64,000 nucleotides of DNA from Parabacteroides sp. AD58 (GCF_023744375.2 NZ_CP146284.1:310001-374000); one strand, 5' to 3'. Positions 51,409 to 60,943 are shown, counted from the stretch's first letter. Program-made: numbers and translations. The notes: generated by a model not told the origin, from the sequence alone.

Positions 51409-53745
51409 TTATGCCATACCCAGCAGTTCCTTGACCATTTTCTCCACTTCATCGTTCACCCGTTTGAAGTTGCGGTTCAGCATGATTTCCTTCTCGCGGT
51501 CGTTCTTGAACTCATAGATTTTCGGCAGCGGTACATAGTGGTCCTCTTCGTCCTTAATCTTCTTCATGTCGAAGTGCGTCTTGCAGAAGTACTTCGTGGT
51601 CTTGAACTCCTCCGACTGCTCAATGTCGAAGTGGTTCAGCATCCGCTCGTCCGTAGCCGTGAAGTCACGGGCAGCCTGACCCGCCAGCCAACCGGTCGCC
51701 ATATCCGCAATCTTGGCAGCAGGCACCAGGTAGTCCATCTTTTCGGAGATGGTGGTCGATACCTTGTTGTCGTTGATGGAGATGGACCGGGAAGTCTGCT
51801 TCGCCTTGCCAAACACATCATTCTGCGCCCATTCCAGGGTTTCCTTGTTACGGGCAGCACCCATGAAGATGTTACCGCAGGTCGTGATAATCTTCTGCAT
51901 GCCTACCTTGCCGTAGTCAGCCTCCAGCTGTGGCAGCTCCTGAAAGCCCAGGGTCACCGCCACCTTGTTGGAGCGGGCCGTACCAATCAAGCGGTCAATC
52001 TTATGGAAATAGAGTGTAGGCAGCTCATCCACAATGATGCTCACCGGGATATTGCCTTTTGAGTTTACTCGGGTAATCAGTCGGTTCAGCACCAGTGCAT
52101 TCAATGAACCGATGACCTGTTCCTTCTCCGGGTCGTTGGCAATCACGAGATAACTTGGATTTGCCTTGTCAGAAATCTTCAAGTCGAAGTCGTCCCCCGT
52201 AAACACCCAGTAGGCTTCCGGAGATACCAGCCGGGCTGCATTGACACGAAGGGTACCCACCATACCTTCCAACTGGTCGTTCGCCTTGTTCTCGTAGGCA
52301 CTCTTGAAGGGAGCCATGAGGGAAGCAATCTTGTCGTCCTGCATGAGAATGTTGAACACCTGGTCGTAGGACCTGCCTAAGAAAGAAAGCACATGCGGCA
52401 TGTCCGAGAACTCCCCGGTGATGGTGTCCGGCTCTACTTCCTTGCCTTTATCATCTTCGTACCAGCAGCGTTCTATGTGAACTTGTTTGCCCGTCCGGTC
52501 CAAATACGAGAAGCCGTTTAAATCCACAAACATTCGGTCTTCATCCGTTGACACATCGTTTCCGTCTTTGTCCACAAAGTCCAGGATGATGTTTCCCTTT
52601 GTATCGAGTGCATGGTAATCGTCCCAGTTCCGTATCACCAGTTCCAGTTTATTTCCCTCGGGTATGACCACTTCGGAGTCTGGTGCCAGAGAAACATAGC
52701 GTTTCAGCTTCTTGCCATTCTTGAAGCCTACCGGATGGAAGTTCACAAAGAAATAGATGATGGCTGCCAGGAAGTTCTCTGCCGAGTTGGTGAAGAAGGC
52801 TTCCGAACCGCCCTTCTTTTCACCGCCTCCCTTGTTTAAGGAAGCCAGCAAGGTAGCAGCGGTTTCCGAAGCTGCCGCCAAGTCCGGAATGTACTTGCGC
52901 TGAATCGGATTGATGCGGTCGGAATACTCCACGTCCGTAAAGTTGATAATGCGAAAGCCACAGTTTTGTGGCAGTTTACCAGCCTTGCGGTTCTTGCAAT
53001 ACTGATAGAAAAGTGTCTTGGCCAATGTAGGAAACTTAAAATCGTAGCACATGATAGCAAATCCCTTGGCAGCGTGCTGCCGGATAAAGGGATCGATGAT
53101 GCCGAAAGACTTACCCGAACCCGGCGTACCCAATACAATCGTTCCACGGAAGGGATTGATAATGTTGATCCAGCCCTTGTGCATCTTCTGCTTCCAGTAG
53201 TAAATCATCGGGATGTTCACCGAATAGTCATTGGCTACCAGAGCCTCCGACTGCTGGAACGATTCGTTCTCAAAGTTGAAGCGGTCTTCACCTACCTTGT
53301 AGTTGTAGTACTTGGCAATGCCGTCCAGTCCCTGATGCACCAGCATGGTACCTACGACCGAACAGAGCGCATAGAGGATGCGGTTGGCCGGGAAGCCGAA
53401 CCAGCTCATGCCGACATTCATGCCGTGAAAGATAAAGCACATGCCGACCAATGTCAATCCCGCCAGCACCGGATAGATGACCATTGTCTTGACGTTGAAC
53501 TTCAGCGCCTTCTTTGCCTTGGTTCCGATACAGACTACACAGATGCAAATCAGTTCTGCCACCTTGCAGCCCGACACGGAGTTGAACACCTTGAAGCGGG
53601 CCAGAAGGTCCAGGATAAACTGCGTGACACGGTTATCCGCCGTGATGGGAAGATTCATCACAATCTCGATGATGAGAAAGATGTAGATGCAACTGCGGAA
53701 GTAGTTGTACATCTGTTGCTGTTCCCGGGTTTCTTCGAATGCCAT
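51409..53745 (-). CDS. VirD4-type coupling protein (TraG-like)
   Basis: 778 residues. The N-terminal 130 residues contain two or three membrane segments. Walker A 'VLGTPGSGKSFGIIDPFI' near 211 and Walker B 'SIIVDELPTLYFHKIDRLIGTA' near 571, plus 'FQELPQLEADYGKVGMQKIITTCGN', mark the T4CP ATPase family. It docks the relaxosome to the mating channel at the inner membrane and pumps DNA. The length matches TraG-like proteins of Bacteroidetes. No relaxase gene is recognised next to it. Confidence 0.92.
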   Translation of the reverse strand: MAFEETREQQQMYNYFRSCIYIFLIIEIVMNLPITADNRVTQFILDLLARFKVFNSVSGCKVAELICICVVCIGTKAKKALKFNVKTMVIYPVLAGLTLVGMCFIFHGMNVGMSWFGFPANRILYALCSVVGTMLVHQGLDGIAKYYNYKVGEDRFNFENESFQQSEALVANDYSVNIPMIYYWKQKMHKGWINIINPFRGTIVLGTPGSGKSFGIIDPFIRQHAAKGFAIMCYDFKFPTLAKTLFYQYCKNRKAGKLPQNCGFRIINFTDVEYSDRINPIQRKYIPDLAAASETAATLLASLNKGGGEKKGGSEAFFTNSAENFLAAIIYFFVNFHPVGFKNGKKLKRYVSLAPDSEVVIPEGNKLELVIRNWDDYHALDTKGNIILDFVDKDGNDVSTDEDRMFVDLNGFSYLDRTGKQVHIERCWYEDDKGKEVEPDTITGEFSDMPHVLSFLGRSYDQVFNILMQDDKIASLMAPFKSAYENKANDQLEGMVGTLRVNAARLVSPEAYWVFTGDDFDLKISDKANPSYLVIANDPEKEQVIGSLNALVLNRLITRVNSKGNIPVSIIVDELPTLYFHKIDRLIGTARSNKVAVTLGFQELPQLEADYGKVGMQKIITTCGNIFMGAARNKETLEWAQNDVFGKAKQTSRSISINDNKVSTTISEKMDYLVPAAKIADMATGWLAGQAARDFTATDERMLNHFDIEQSEEFKTTKYFCKTHFDMKKIKDEEDHYVPLPKIYEFKNDREKEIMLNRNFKRVNDEVEKMVKELLGMA

Positions 53746-53779
53746 TGTTATTGCATTTAAAATACACGTTAAACGATAA

Positions 53780-54253
53780 TCAGAACGGAATCTTTACACC
53801 CACTAAGAGTCCGTTGCGGAAAGTATCTCCATGCAAGAAGTTGACGTTGTTCTTCTGGATCAGCGAAAACTCCCAGCCGTTCTGAAATACATAGCTGTAT
53901 TCAAAGCCGGCTTCCACACCGAGGAAGAACTTCTTCTGGGTGGCACCGAACTGAGGACCGAGACGGAAGCGGAGCATGCCGTTCTTGTAACGAACCAGTC
54001 GCTGCTTATAGACCAATCCGCCATCCCAGTAGTAACCCTTCCAAAATCGGCAACAGGTGGGTTTCTGCCAATGGTTCCCCACTTCACCGTAGATTTCCAC
54101 GGCATTGCCATAGCTCAACGGATACTCGTAACCAATCATCGCATTCAAGGTATTCGGGAACAGGAAACCTGCATTCAGCGTGAGTTTCTTGTCCTGTGCG
54201 GATGCTGAAAGAACGGCAAACGCACAACAGATGATCATTAAAATTTTCTTCAT
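53780..54253 (-). CDS. TraO-like outer-membrane protein
   Basis: 157 residues, signal peptide (MKKILMIICCAFAVLSASAQ). The mature part is a beta-rich barrel-like sequence ('LTLNAGFLFPNTLNAMIGYEYPLSYGNAVEIYGEVG', 'YKQRLVRYKNGMLRFRLGPQFGATQKKFFLGVEAGFEYSYVF') ending 'GLLVGVKIPF'. This matches TraO of Bacteroidetes conjugation systems in size and position. Confidence 0.8.
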   Translation of the reverse strand: MKKILMIICCAFAVLSASAQDKKLTLNAGFLFPNTLNAMIGYEYPLSYGNAVEIYGEVGNHWQKPTCCRFWKGYYWDGGLVYKQRLVRYKNGMLRFRLGPQFGATQKKFFLGVEAGFEYSYVFQNGWEFSLIQKNNVNFLHGDTFRNGLLVGVKIPF

Positions 54254-54265
54254 ATCGGGTAGGTT

Positions 54266-55138
54266 TTAGCGGTAAATGTAATAGTACGGATAGCATGAAG
54301 AATTCTTCAGAATGTCCGAATCAAAGCCATCGGCATTGAGGATGTCTTCGTATTCAATGGTGAGCGTAATGACACGGCCACTGATTTGGTTCTCTGAGAT
54401 TTCCAGTCGGAGTACCTTCTCATCCGGGAAGGTCAGTTTCTCAATCACCAGCACATTGCGGTAATTCTTCTTGAACTTCTTGACCGGATTCAATGAGTAA
54501 ACCGGTGTCAGTTCAATGGTCTGCGAGTTGGTGGCTTTCGTCTCTTTCTTGTCCGTCAGCTTCACGCGAAGTTCCTCAATGTCGTAGGCAATCTTCGTCT
54601 TGTTCTGTAAAGAATAATCAATAAAGAAATAGTCCCCGATAGTATAGATGTTGTTGACGATGGCCTTCATACCGTGGGCATTCGACACCACCTGATTGTA
54701 CTTGCGCTTGCTGCCATACACCGCCCACGCATAGCGCACCATTTCGGCCTTGGGCATCGATACCTCGGGGTTGATATAGGACTGGGTATCGCTGTAAGCT
54801 ACCTCAAAGATGGAGGCTGCCATATTGGGATAACGGGTATAAACCACGTCATACTGAGCGATATGGCGCTCTCCAATCAGGGTGATAGTACCCAGCAATT
54901 CATTCTCGTCAAAGGAGGTTTTAATGGAGTCTGGCTCCAGATAAGGCTTGATGCGCACCATGTTGTCGGCGCACTGGTTGCCCATAATCTTGGTCGTGGA
55001 GATGTCCACCAATTTGATGTTCTCGGGCATAACGATGTGGGTTGTGACCTCACTGTTCACGTAGATCTTCTCCTTGGCTGCAGCCTGTACGACCATACCG
55101 AGAAGACCGAAGAAAAGTAAAAATAATTTCGCTTTCAT
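54266..55138 (-). CDS. TraN-like transfer protein (DUF4138)
   Basis: 290 residues, signal peptide (MKAKLFLLFFGLLGMVVQAAA). The body is beta-rich: 'KIYVNSEVTTHIVMPENIKLVDISTTKIMGNQCADNMVRIKPYL' and 'YFIDYSLQNKTKIAYDIEELRVKLTDKKETKATNSQTIELTPVY'. It corresponds to the VirB9-like TraN of Bacteroidetes elements, part of the periplasmic core of the channel. Its leader carries the repeat-rich spacer D. Confidence 0.85.
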   Translation of the reverse strand: MKAKLFLLFFGLLGMVVQAAAKEKIYVNSEVTTHIVMPENIKLVDISTTKIMGNQCADNMVRIKPYLEPDSIKTSFDENELLGTITLIGERHIAQYDVVYTRYPNMAASIFEVAYSDTQSYINPEVSMPKAEMVRYAWAVYGSKRKYNQVVSNAHGMKAIVNNIYTIGDYFFIDYSLQNKTKIAYDIEELRVKLTDKKETKATNSQTIELTPVYSLNPVKKFKKNYRNVLVIEKLTFPDEKVLRLEISENQISGRVITLTIEYEDILNADGFDSDILKNSSCYPYYYIYR

Positions 55139-55144
55139 ATTAGG

Positions 55145-55259
55145 TAATTCTTATGATTTACTGATTTGATTATTTGTTGATTCCGTTACTTGTAAACTTG
55201 CTTACTCTATTGCTTGTAACCTTACTTACTCTGTGATTAGTAAGATAGTTTACCTATTT
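55145..55259 (-). repeat. TTACTTG-rich leader (spacer D)
   Basis: Between the traN-like start and the traM-like stop. It has TTACTTG at 55187, TTGCTTACTC at 55197, TTACTTACTC near 55223, and TGATTAGTAAG at 55234 followed by TAGTTTACCTATTT. It is very similar to spacer C (41540-41647). Confidence 0.75.
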
Positions 55260-55273
55260 TCATTCTTGACCTT

Positions 55274-56512
55274 TTACCTTGCTTCCTCCGAGTTAATCAG
55301 ATAGACAATCGTGTTGTACTTGATTTTCGCCTTGTTCTTGCGGATGTTGGACGAGATGGCCGAAGAAGCTGAGTTATAGACATTTTGCAAGGCTTGAAGT
55401 GCCAGGGCTTCACCGGAAATACCGGAACCGTAGCCATCCTCCGATTCAAAACTGATGTTCTGTTGCACGGCACTGGAGCTGGCATCCTTCACGAACTCAC
55501 GGAAAGAACTTTCCGGTACATAGAACCCTTCCATGCCGTCATTATCGAACACAGAAAGTTTCACGTTAATGAACTTATCACCGACCAGAATACTGGTAAT
55601 GGTAGCCTTCACTCGCTGCTGTCCAAAGCCTGTCACTGTCCCATACAGGTAGGTGCCTTTCTTCAACTTGGTATTGCTGACAGTAATGTCATCCAAAAGT
55701 TTGAAGCGTAAACGAGTACCTTCCTTGGCTTTGGTAGTTTGGTCAATCATCGCCCGAATGAGCTTGGCTTCCGCTACATCATCAGGTGAGGTCACTGTGT
55801 GGAACTTCTCCGCATTGGTATCACCGGACTTGATGACAAGCTTTGGGCGGTTGCGTTCCTTTTCAGCCTGACGGACCCTTGCAATGGAGTCCTTCCGCTG
55901 CTTCTCTGCCTGTTCATCCCGGTCAAAGCGCCCGATACCCAACCCGCTTTCAATGGCCTTCTGACGTTCGTAACTCCTGCGTTGGATTTCTTCCAGGTCT
56001 TTAGCGAAGTCATCTTGTGAGGTATAGCCATCAGTAGCTGTTGATGAAGCGGTTCTGCTTCCATTACCAGACCTATTTCCGGAAGGAGCATTGTCCCCGT
56101 ATGCAAAGGAATTGATATGTCTTCTGGATTCGGCCAACGACCTTTCCAGTTCCTCCATTTCCTGCTGCTGACGGATGCGTTCCGCTTCCGCTGCATCCAG
56201 CTTGTTGAGTTCGTCTTCGCTGTAGCCGTGCTCCAATTCTTCGGCTTTTTTCTGTTCTTCTCCGATGGCACCGACGGCGGTAAAGGCATCCTCGTCCCCG
56301 AAACGGCGCGACATCTCATACATCTTGTCTCCGGCTTCCTCCGCATTGGCTTGCGGCAGTTCCGTATTGATGCGGTCGGTGGCAACCGTCTGCTGGGCAT
56401 CTTCGCCGCCCCCGAACGTCTGCATCACAAAGTACACCAGGGCACACAGGGGAATGAACACCACCAACGGGAAGATGTACTTGGGCTGTTTGAAATTGAT
56501 TTTTCTGATCAT
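55274..56512 (-). CDS. TraM-like protein (VirB10 class)
   Basis: 412 residues. A single membrane segment near residue 15 ('IFPLVVFIPLCALVYFVMQTF') is followed by a long charged coil region rich in Glu/Arg/Gln and a C-terminal beta domain ('FRLLDDITVSNTKLKKGTYLYGTVTGFGQQRVKATITSILVG' as part). This is the TraM arrangement in Bacteroidetes, with VirB10-like function bridging inner and outer membranes. It overlaps the next upstream gene by 4 bp. Confidence 0.85.
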   Translation of the reverse strand: MIRKINFKQPKYIFPLVVFIPLCALVYFVMQTFGGGEDAQQTVATDRINTELPQANAEEAGDKMYEMSRRFGDEDAFTAVGAIGEEQKKAEELEHGYSEDELNKLDAAEAERIRQQQEMEELERSLAESRRHINSFAYGDNAPSGNRSGNGSRTASSTATDGYTSQDDFAKDLEEIQRRSYERQKAIESGLGIGRFDRDEQAEKQRKDSIARVRQAEKERNRPKLVIKSGDTNAEKFHTVTSPDDVAEAKLIRAMIDQTTKAKEGTRLRFKLLDDITVSNTKLKKGTYLYGTVTGFGQQRVKATITSILVGDKFINVKLSVFDNDGMEGFYVPESSFREFVKDASSSAVQQNISFESEDGYGSGISGEALALQALQNVYNSASSAISSNIRKNKAKIKYNTIVYLINSEEAR

Positions 56513-57000
56513 GGATGGTCATTGTTTTGAAGTGATTTGACGATGGATTCCAGCCGGTTGTAACTTTGTACGATGTGGATGGAGTCCTGATGGCTTTTAC
56601 GTGGTATCGCAATGAGCGAGTCCAGTTCCTCCCGGATCAGCTGCCCTTCATGGGTCAACTCTGTCAGCGTGGAACGATGGATGCTCTTGTTTGCCTGAAT
56701 GGTGCGGAACCCAGCAAACACGGGTTCCAACTGGGCAATACTGCTGACATCCGGCTCACGATTATTTTGCTGTCCGACACCATCTATTAAAACGGTACTT
56801 ACCAGCAGGAAAAACAGCGAACCGGTGACATAAGCAAAGGTGCGTCTGGGATGCTTCCTTGCCCAGATGTTGGCCAAACGGATGCGTCCTGCCAGACGAT
56901 ACCTGGTGCCGACGGCTCCCAACTTGGGTTGCAGCCAGGAGCGTATCAGGTGATGCGTCTTGAGCCTGCTTTCCTGAAGTGTCTTTCTGAATGATTTCAT
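56509..57000 (-). CDS. Small transfer protein between TraK and TraM (TraL position)
   Basis: 163 residues, one membrane helix near 55-75 ('TFAYVTGSLFFLLVSTVLIDGV'), basic N-terminus, then a helical periplasmic part. Position between TraK-like and TraM-like genes suggests a TraL-type component, but the length is greater than usual for TraL and no signature is clear. It overlaps traM by 4 bp. Confidence 0.65.
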   Translation of the reverse strand: MKSFRKTLQESRLKTHHLIRSWLQPKLGAVGTRYRLAGRIRLANIWARKHPRRTFAYVTGSLFFLLVSTVLIDGVGQQNNREPDVSSIAQLEPVFAGFRTIQANKSIHRSTLTELTHEGQLIREELDSLIAIPRKSHQDSIHIVQSYNRLESIVKSLQNNDHP

Positions 57001-57021
57001 GGGGTACTTATTCTCTATAGG

Positions 57022-57618
57022 TTAGTAATCTAAATCTTTGTTCTCCAGCGTCCTCCAATTCGTAATCATCAGACCGTGCGGATTGTTCCGGGTACGGGGA
57101 ACTGATTCGATGTAGCCTGTAGTGACCATGGAGCGTTTCAGGTCCCGAGTACGGCGCTTGATGAGCTGCGTTCCGTAGTAGGTAAATTTCCGTTCATGTT
57201 CGTCGAACTGAATGGAGTCACACATGATGGTACACACCGCTGAAGAAGAGATGATATCAGAGTAAAATCCGTTCTCATCCAATGCCTGCTTCTGCTTGAG
57301 GGCAGTACCATCTGCCATATACATTGCCTTGCCGACCGTCCACTTGATGTAGTCGTTGTCGGGAGGCAGGTTAAAGAAATACTGATGGAAGAGCTGGATA
57401 TGCGCCTTGGCTTCCATCGTGAAGTTCGCTTCCAGCTGGGCACGCTGTGCCAGGAAGGGAATGTCACCGTCCAGTATGTAAATCTGCTCCCGTTCTTTTG
57501 TCACGAGCGAGATGCAGCACCAGACGGTGAACCCGCAGATGAGGGTGCAGCCACCTATCGTGGCCAGCACCGTCATCAGGGCGAGTTTCGTTTTCTGTGC
57601 TAAGGATTCTATAAGCAT
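57022..57618 (-). CDS. TraK-like protein (VirB8 class)
   Basis: 198 residues with a membrane segment near 17-40 ('LMTVLATIGGCTLICGFTVWCCI') and a periplasmic alpha/beta domain ending 'VTTGYIESVPRTRNNPHGLMITNWRTLENKDLDY'. The C-terminal motif is close to TraK of Bacteroidetes elements, whose VirB8-like domain helps assemble the channel. It lies 19 bp from the traJ-like gene. Confidence 0.85.
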   Translation of the reverse strand: MLIESLAQKTKLALMTVLATIGGCTLICGFTVWCCISLVTKEREQIYILDGDIPFLAQRAQLEANFTMEAKAHIQLFHQYFFNLPPDNDYIKWTVGKAMYMADGTALKQKQALDENGFYSDIISSSAVCTIMCDSIQFDEHERKFTYYGTQLIKRRTRDLKRSMVTTGYIESVPRTRNNPHGLMITNWRTLENKDLDY

Positions 57619-57636
57619 AGGGAATGGTTTGAGTGA

Positions 57637-58785
57637 TTACTTCTTGTTGTTGCTGTTCTTGGATTTGCTCGGTCTGACCAAAGAAGCGGCACCGCCGGCT
57701 GCAGAGCCGACCACACTTCCTGCCATACCTCCTGCCATCGCTGTCATGCCCATCACGGTACTGCCGGCTGCTGAACCTGCACCGGAGCTGACACCGCCCG
57801 GAATCAGCCACGAAGCCACTTCGGGCACAAAGCGGATGATATAGGCACCCACCAGCATTCCCATGGCATACATGCAGTTGGAGCCGATGCCCTGCAGTCC
57901 CAGTGCGCCAATCTGTTCCCAGGAGTTTACCGAACCATGAAGCAGGTGGTTGTAAGCTATGAGGTCCTGCTGCAGGTTATAGAGCAGAATGAAGTCGATG
58001 TAGTAGATACACATATAAGTGACGAAGCCCCACAGCGAGAGGGAAAGGAACTTCGACATCCACTGGCTCCAGGCCGAATTCCAGGGCGGCGCCAGGGACA
58101 GGGCGAACATGATGGGACAGAAAATCATCAGGATGGCCATGAAGATGCGCTGCGCCACCAGAATGCCGTAGTAGGACATCTGGAATATCAGTTCCCCCAC
58201 AAAACGGATGACATCGTTGATCCATTCGCTCATCTTGGTTTCAGCCGCCACGGCTGCCCGCTGGGCATAGTTGTTGATGGTGTTGCCCAGATTCTCCACG
58301 TTGTAGATGAGTTTGTCCCACCAGGCAGCATCCTGTCCGATGGCGGCTACCTGCTGGGCGGTGGAAATGGAGTCCTGTACGGCTCTCAGCCGGTCGAGGT
58401 ATTCACTCTGTTTCTGCGCCACCTTCAACTCGAAAGCGGCCACTTCCTTGTTCTTGGCTTTTGCCATGGCCTTGGTAGCGGTTTCCAGTCCTTTGCCGGG
58501 AACCTGCAGGGCCTGACAGATCCACGAGGAAGAAGAGATACAGATGGAAATGCCGATGATGCGCAGGAGTTTCATCACGTCCATGCCGCGCCGCCCGAGC
58601 ATCATCATCCAGCATTCGTAGGAGCCTACACAGAGCGCCAGCAACAGGCCGAGGATGCGTGCCAGTCCGATGGCATCACCCAGCACCGCCACATTGGGAA
58701 AGGTTTCCATGGCGACCAGCAGCTTGTCCAGACTCTCGTCAATGGCAGGCAATCCGATGGTTAATGGTACTAACAGTAGATTCAT
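57637..58785 (-). CDS. TraJ-like polytopic protein (VirB6 class)
   Basis: 382 residues with multiple hydrophobic helices ('ILGLLLALCVGSYECWMMML', 'LIFQMSYYGILVAQRIFMAILMIFCPIMFALSLAPPW', 'LSLWGFVTYMCIYYIDFILLY') and a Gly/Ser/Ala-rich tail. It matches TraJ of Bacteroidetes transfer regions, the VirB6-type inner-membrane pore component. Confidence 0.87.
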   Translation of the reverse strand: MNLLLVPLTIGLPAIDESLDKLLVAMETFPNVAVLGDAIGLARILGLLLALCVGSYECWMMMLGRRGMDVMKLLRIIGISICISSSSWICQALQVPGKGLETATKAMAKAKNKEVAAFELKVAQKQSEYLDRLRAVQDSISTAQQVAAIGQDAAWWDKLIYNVENLGNTINNYAQRAAVAAETKMSEWINDVIRFVGELIFQMSYYGILVAQRIFMAILMIFCPIMFALSLAPPWNSAWSQWMSKFLSLSLWGFVTYMCIYYIDFILLYNLQQDLIAYNHLLHGSVNSWEQIGALGLQGIGSNCMYAMGMLVGAYIIRFVPEVASWLIPGGVSSGAGSAAGSTVMGMTAMAGGMAGSVVGSAAGGAASLVRPSKSKNSNNKK

Positions 58786-58816
58786 ATTTTCATTCTATTT
58801 TCGTTACATATTCCTT

Positions 58817-59503
58817 TTAATAATGCGTGGAAGCCACCGCGCAGAGGTTGGCGGTCCGTTTGACCAGTTCTTCCATCTTCTGCCGGGCTTCCTCGTAAGC
58901 CTTCTGCCGCTTGGCATTCTCCAGTCCGTAGCCGACTCCCATCTTGTGGATGTAGGCGATGTCGGCACAGAGGATTTCATTCTGGCGGCTCAGTTCGTCC
59001 ACCTGGTACTGGAGCTTGCCCTTGCTTTTCTGCATGCAGTAGAGCAGTCCGTCGGTGATGCAGTCCTGCATCCGGTTGAACTCGTCCTTGTAGGAAGGGA
59101 ACATCAGGTCCACGTTGCGGTCTGCCTCGCGGAGCAGTTCCTCCTGATAGAGTTCCTCCATCTTCTGCCGCTCTTCCTCCACCTTCTTGATTTTCTGCCG
59201 CTGGGTCTCTTCCGCAGTTACCCGGGTGGGCATGATGCGTTTCACGTTGGATTTGTGCTCCTTGAAACGTACCCGGAAGCCGGATTGAAATCCTGCCCAC
59301 TTCCAGTACATTTCCGCGCCCGAGTATTTCTTGTGCAACAGGAAGTAGTACCAGTCCGGTGCGAAATCCCATGGACCGTTCTCCATGGACTGCCACTGCC
59401 GGGCCTTTTCCTTGTCCTTGGTTGGACGCTGGGCATGTCCGCTATAGGGACACCCCATCAGCATCAGTGCGATGATGCCTGTGATGATTGCTTTAGCTGA
59501 CAT
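58817..59503 (-). CDS. Periplasmic conjugation protein, 228 aa
   Basis: From ATG 59501-59503 (MSAKAIITGIIALMLMGCPYSGHAQ), with a signal peptide. The body contains 'WDFAPDWYYFLLHKKYSGAEMYWKWAGFQSGFRVRFKEHKSN' and a coil of about 100 residues ending 'LVKRTANLCAVAS'. No named family recognised with confidence. It overlaps the upstream gene's stop region by 11 bp and belongs to the pore operon. Confidence 0.72.
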   Translation of the reverse strand: MSAKAIITGIIALMLMGCPYSGHAQRPTKDKEKARQWQSMENGPWDFAPDWYYFLLHKKYSGAEMYWKWAGFQSGFRVRFKEHKSNVKRIMPTRVTAEETQRQKIKKVEEERQKMEELYQEELLREADRNVDLMFPSYKDEFNRMQDCITDGLLYCMQKSKGKLQYQVDELSRQNEILCADIAYIHKMGVGYGLENAKRQKAYEEARQKMEELVKRTANLCAVASTHY

Positions 59504-60191
59504 ATCCTTTGTTCCATTGATTGATGACACGATTTGCTATCTCGTCCTTCACGTTGGAGTTGAGTATTTCCCAGATGTAGTCGGGCTTCCAGCCGCAGTC
59601 GGTAATGAGAAAGCAGTAGAGGTTCGCATTGTCCACGATGTAACGGGCCTTGTCGATGGTGGCTTTGAGCGTCATCACCAGGTTCAGCTTCTCGTCCATG
59701 GAAGCCTTCATCAGGTTGATGCCCGAAGCGGCCACGGAAGCGTAGAGCTTGTAGCAGTGCTTCACTTCCCGGGCTATCGCCACGTTGGCATCGGCATAAT
59801 ACCATCCCACAAAGGGCTTCTTCTTGACATGCTTGAAAGTGTTGGAGGTAAAGTCCTTGTACTCCTTGACCAGCATGTAGAGCGAGTTGGCGGTGGAGGA
59901 AATGGCTCCGGCCAGTACCAGGTACGAATGGGCATTGCTCATCTTGGTGTTTAGCGCGGTCCGCACTTCGTTGAACTTGTTGGCGCCTTTGGTGACCATT
60001 GACTGCTCCCCGAAACTGGTGGCCACTCTGCCCAGTGCCTGGTCCTCGTCCTTCTTGATGCACTTGTGCAGGGCTATCAGCGCTTCAATGGTCGGCAGGT
60101 CCTTGGGTATGACTACAGCGGTGGCCGTACCCGGCACCAGAAGGAATAGCATCAAACAGATTGCGCCCAATTTCTTTTTCCAGTGTTCCAT
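59493..60191 (-). CDS. Helical periplasmic conjugation protein, 232 aa
   Basis: Signal-like N-terminus (LGAICLMLFLLVPGTATAVV), then a helical domain ('LPTIEALIALHKCIKKDEDQALGRVATSFGEQSMVTKGANKFNEVRTALNTKMSN') and a C-terminal Cys-containing part ('CFLITDCGWKPDYIWEIL'). No family name recognised. Its place between two secreted proteins suggests a channel or pilus-surface component. Confidence 0.7.
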   Translation of the reverse strand: MEHWKKKLGAICLMLFLLVPGTATAVVIPKDLPTIEALIALHKCIKKDEDQALGRVATSFGEQSMVTKGANKFNEVRTALNTKMSNAHSYLVLAGAISSTANSLYMLVKEYKDFTSNTFKHVKKKPFVGWYYADANVAIAREVKHCYKLYASVAASGINLMKASMDEKLNLVMTLKATIDKARYIVDNANLYCFLITDCGWKPDYIWEILNSNVKDEIANRVINQWNKGYVS

Positions 60192-60205
60192 AGCTTTTTC
60201 ATCTT

Positions 60206-60943
60206 TTAGTTAGCAGCCACCAGTCCGTTCCAGTCCGATACGAGTCCGTCCACCTGGTTGCGCATGGTCATCACGTTGGCCCATCCCTCGGGGTCGATGG
60301 CAAAGCAGAGGTCATTCAGCGTGGCATACTGTGCCATGAGCATCATGCCGTCCACCTTGTAGCGGATCTCATTCAGATTGGTGTAGATGGAGTTGGCCAG
60401 TGACATTCGCTCGTAGCGGTCGAGCATGTTATAGCCGTCGCTCTTCTTCTCGGCAGTGCCTTCTCCCTTGAGCGGATTGGGAATCCTCGCATTGTTCACG
60501 ATGTTTACGAAGTTGCCCACCAGCTGCTGTGTTTCCATCACCAGCCCTCCGAGTTCCGTCAGGCAGTAGAGCTGGTTGGTGAACTTCGCCTTGCTGACCG
60601 TCTTTATCAGTTCCGGCACATTCCGGATGATATCGAGGGCACAGCTGCCGATTTCCTTGTAGTACAGGCTCTCCGTACCGAAACCGGAGATGTTCTGCAT
60701 CGACAGTTTGTAGAGTTCCTTCATCGTGGCCATGCTGACCGAATAGAGTTCCACCTTCTGCTGTTTGGCGGCGATGGTGTCCAGCCGGGCATTGTGCTGT
60801 TCCTCGATGAGTTTCTGGGCGGCAAGGTTGGACGACACGATTTTGATGCAGTTCTTGTCCACAACGATGCGCCATCCGGCATACATTTGCGTTGAAGCGG
60901 CAAGCATCAGTACCGCCATCAACAGGAATCTTAACTTGACCAT
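60206..60943 (-). CDS. TraI/TraH-position protein, 'DPEGWANVM' family
   Basis: 245 residues, signal peptide (MVKLRFLLMAVLMLAASTQMYA). The helical body ('LDTIAAKQQKVELYSVSMATMKELYKLSMQNISGFG') ends with 'LCFAIDPEGWANVMTMRNQVDGLVSDWNG', the same ending as in the protein at 41646-42389. The two are paralogues. Its place directly after VirB4 suggests a periplasmic partner (TraI class in the Bacteroidetes order). It overlaps the virB4 stop by 13 bp. Confidence 0.75.
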   Translation of the reverse strand: MVKLRFLLMAVLMLAASTQMYAGWRIVVDKNCIKIVSSNLAAQKLIEEQHNARLDTIAAKQQKVELYSVSMATMKELYKLSMQNISGFGTESLYYKEIGSCALDIIRNVPELIKTVSKAKFTNQLYCLTELGGLVMETQQLVGNFVNIVNNARIPNPLKGEGTAEKKSDGYNMLDRYERMSLANSIYTNLNEIRYKVDGMMLMAQYATLNDLCFAIDPEGWANVMTMRNQVDGLVSDWNGLVAAN

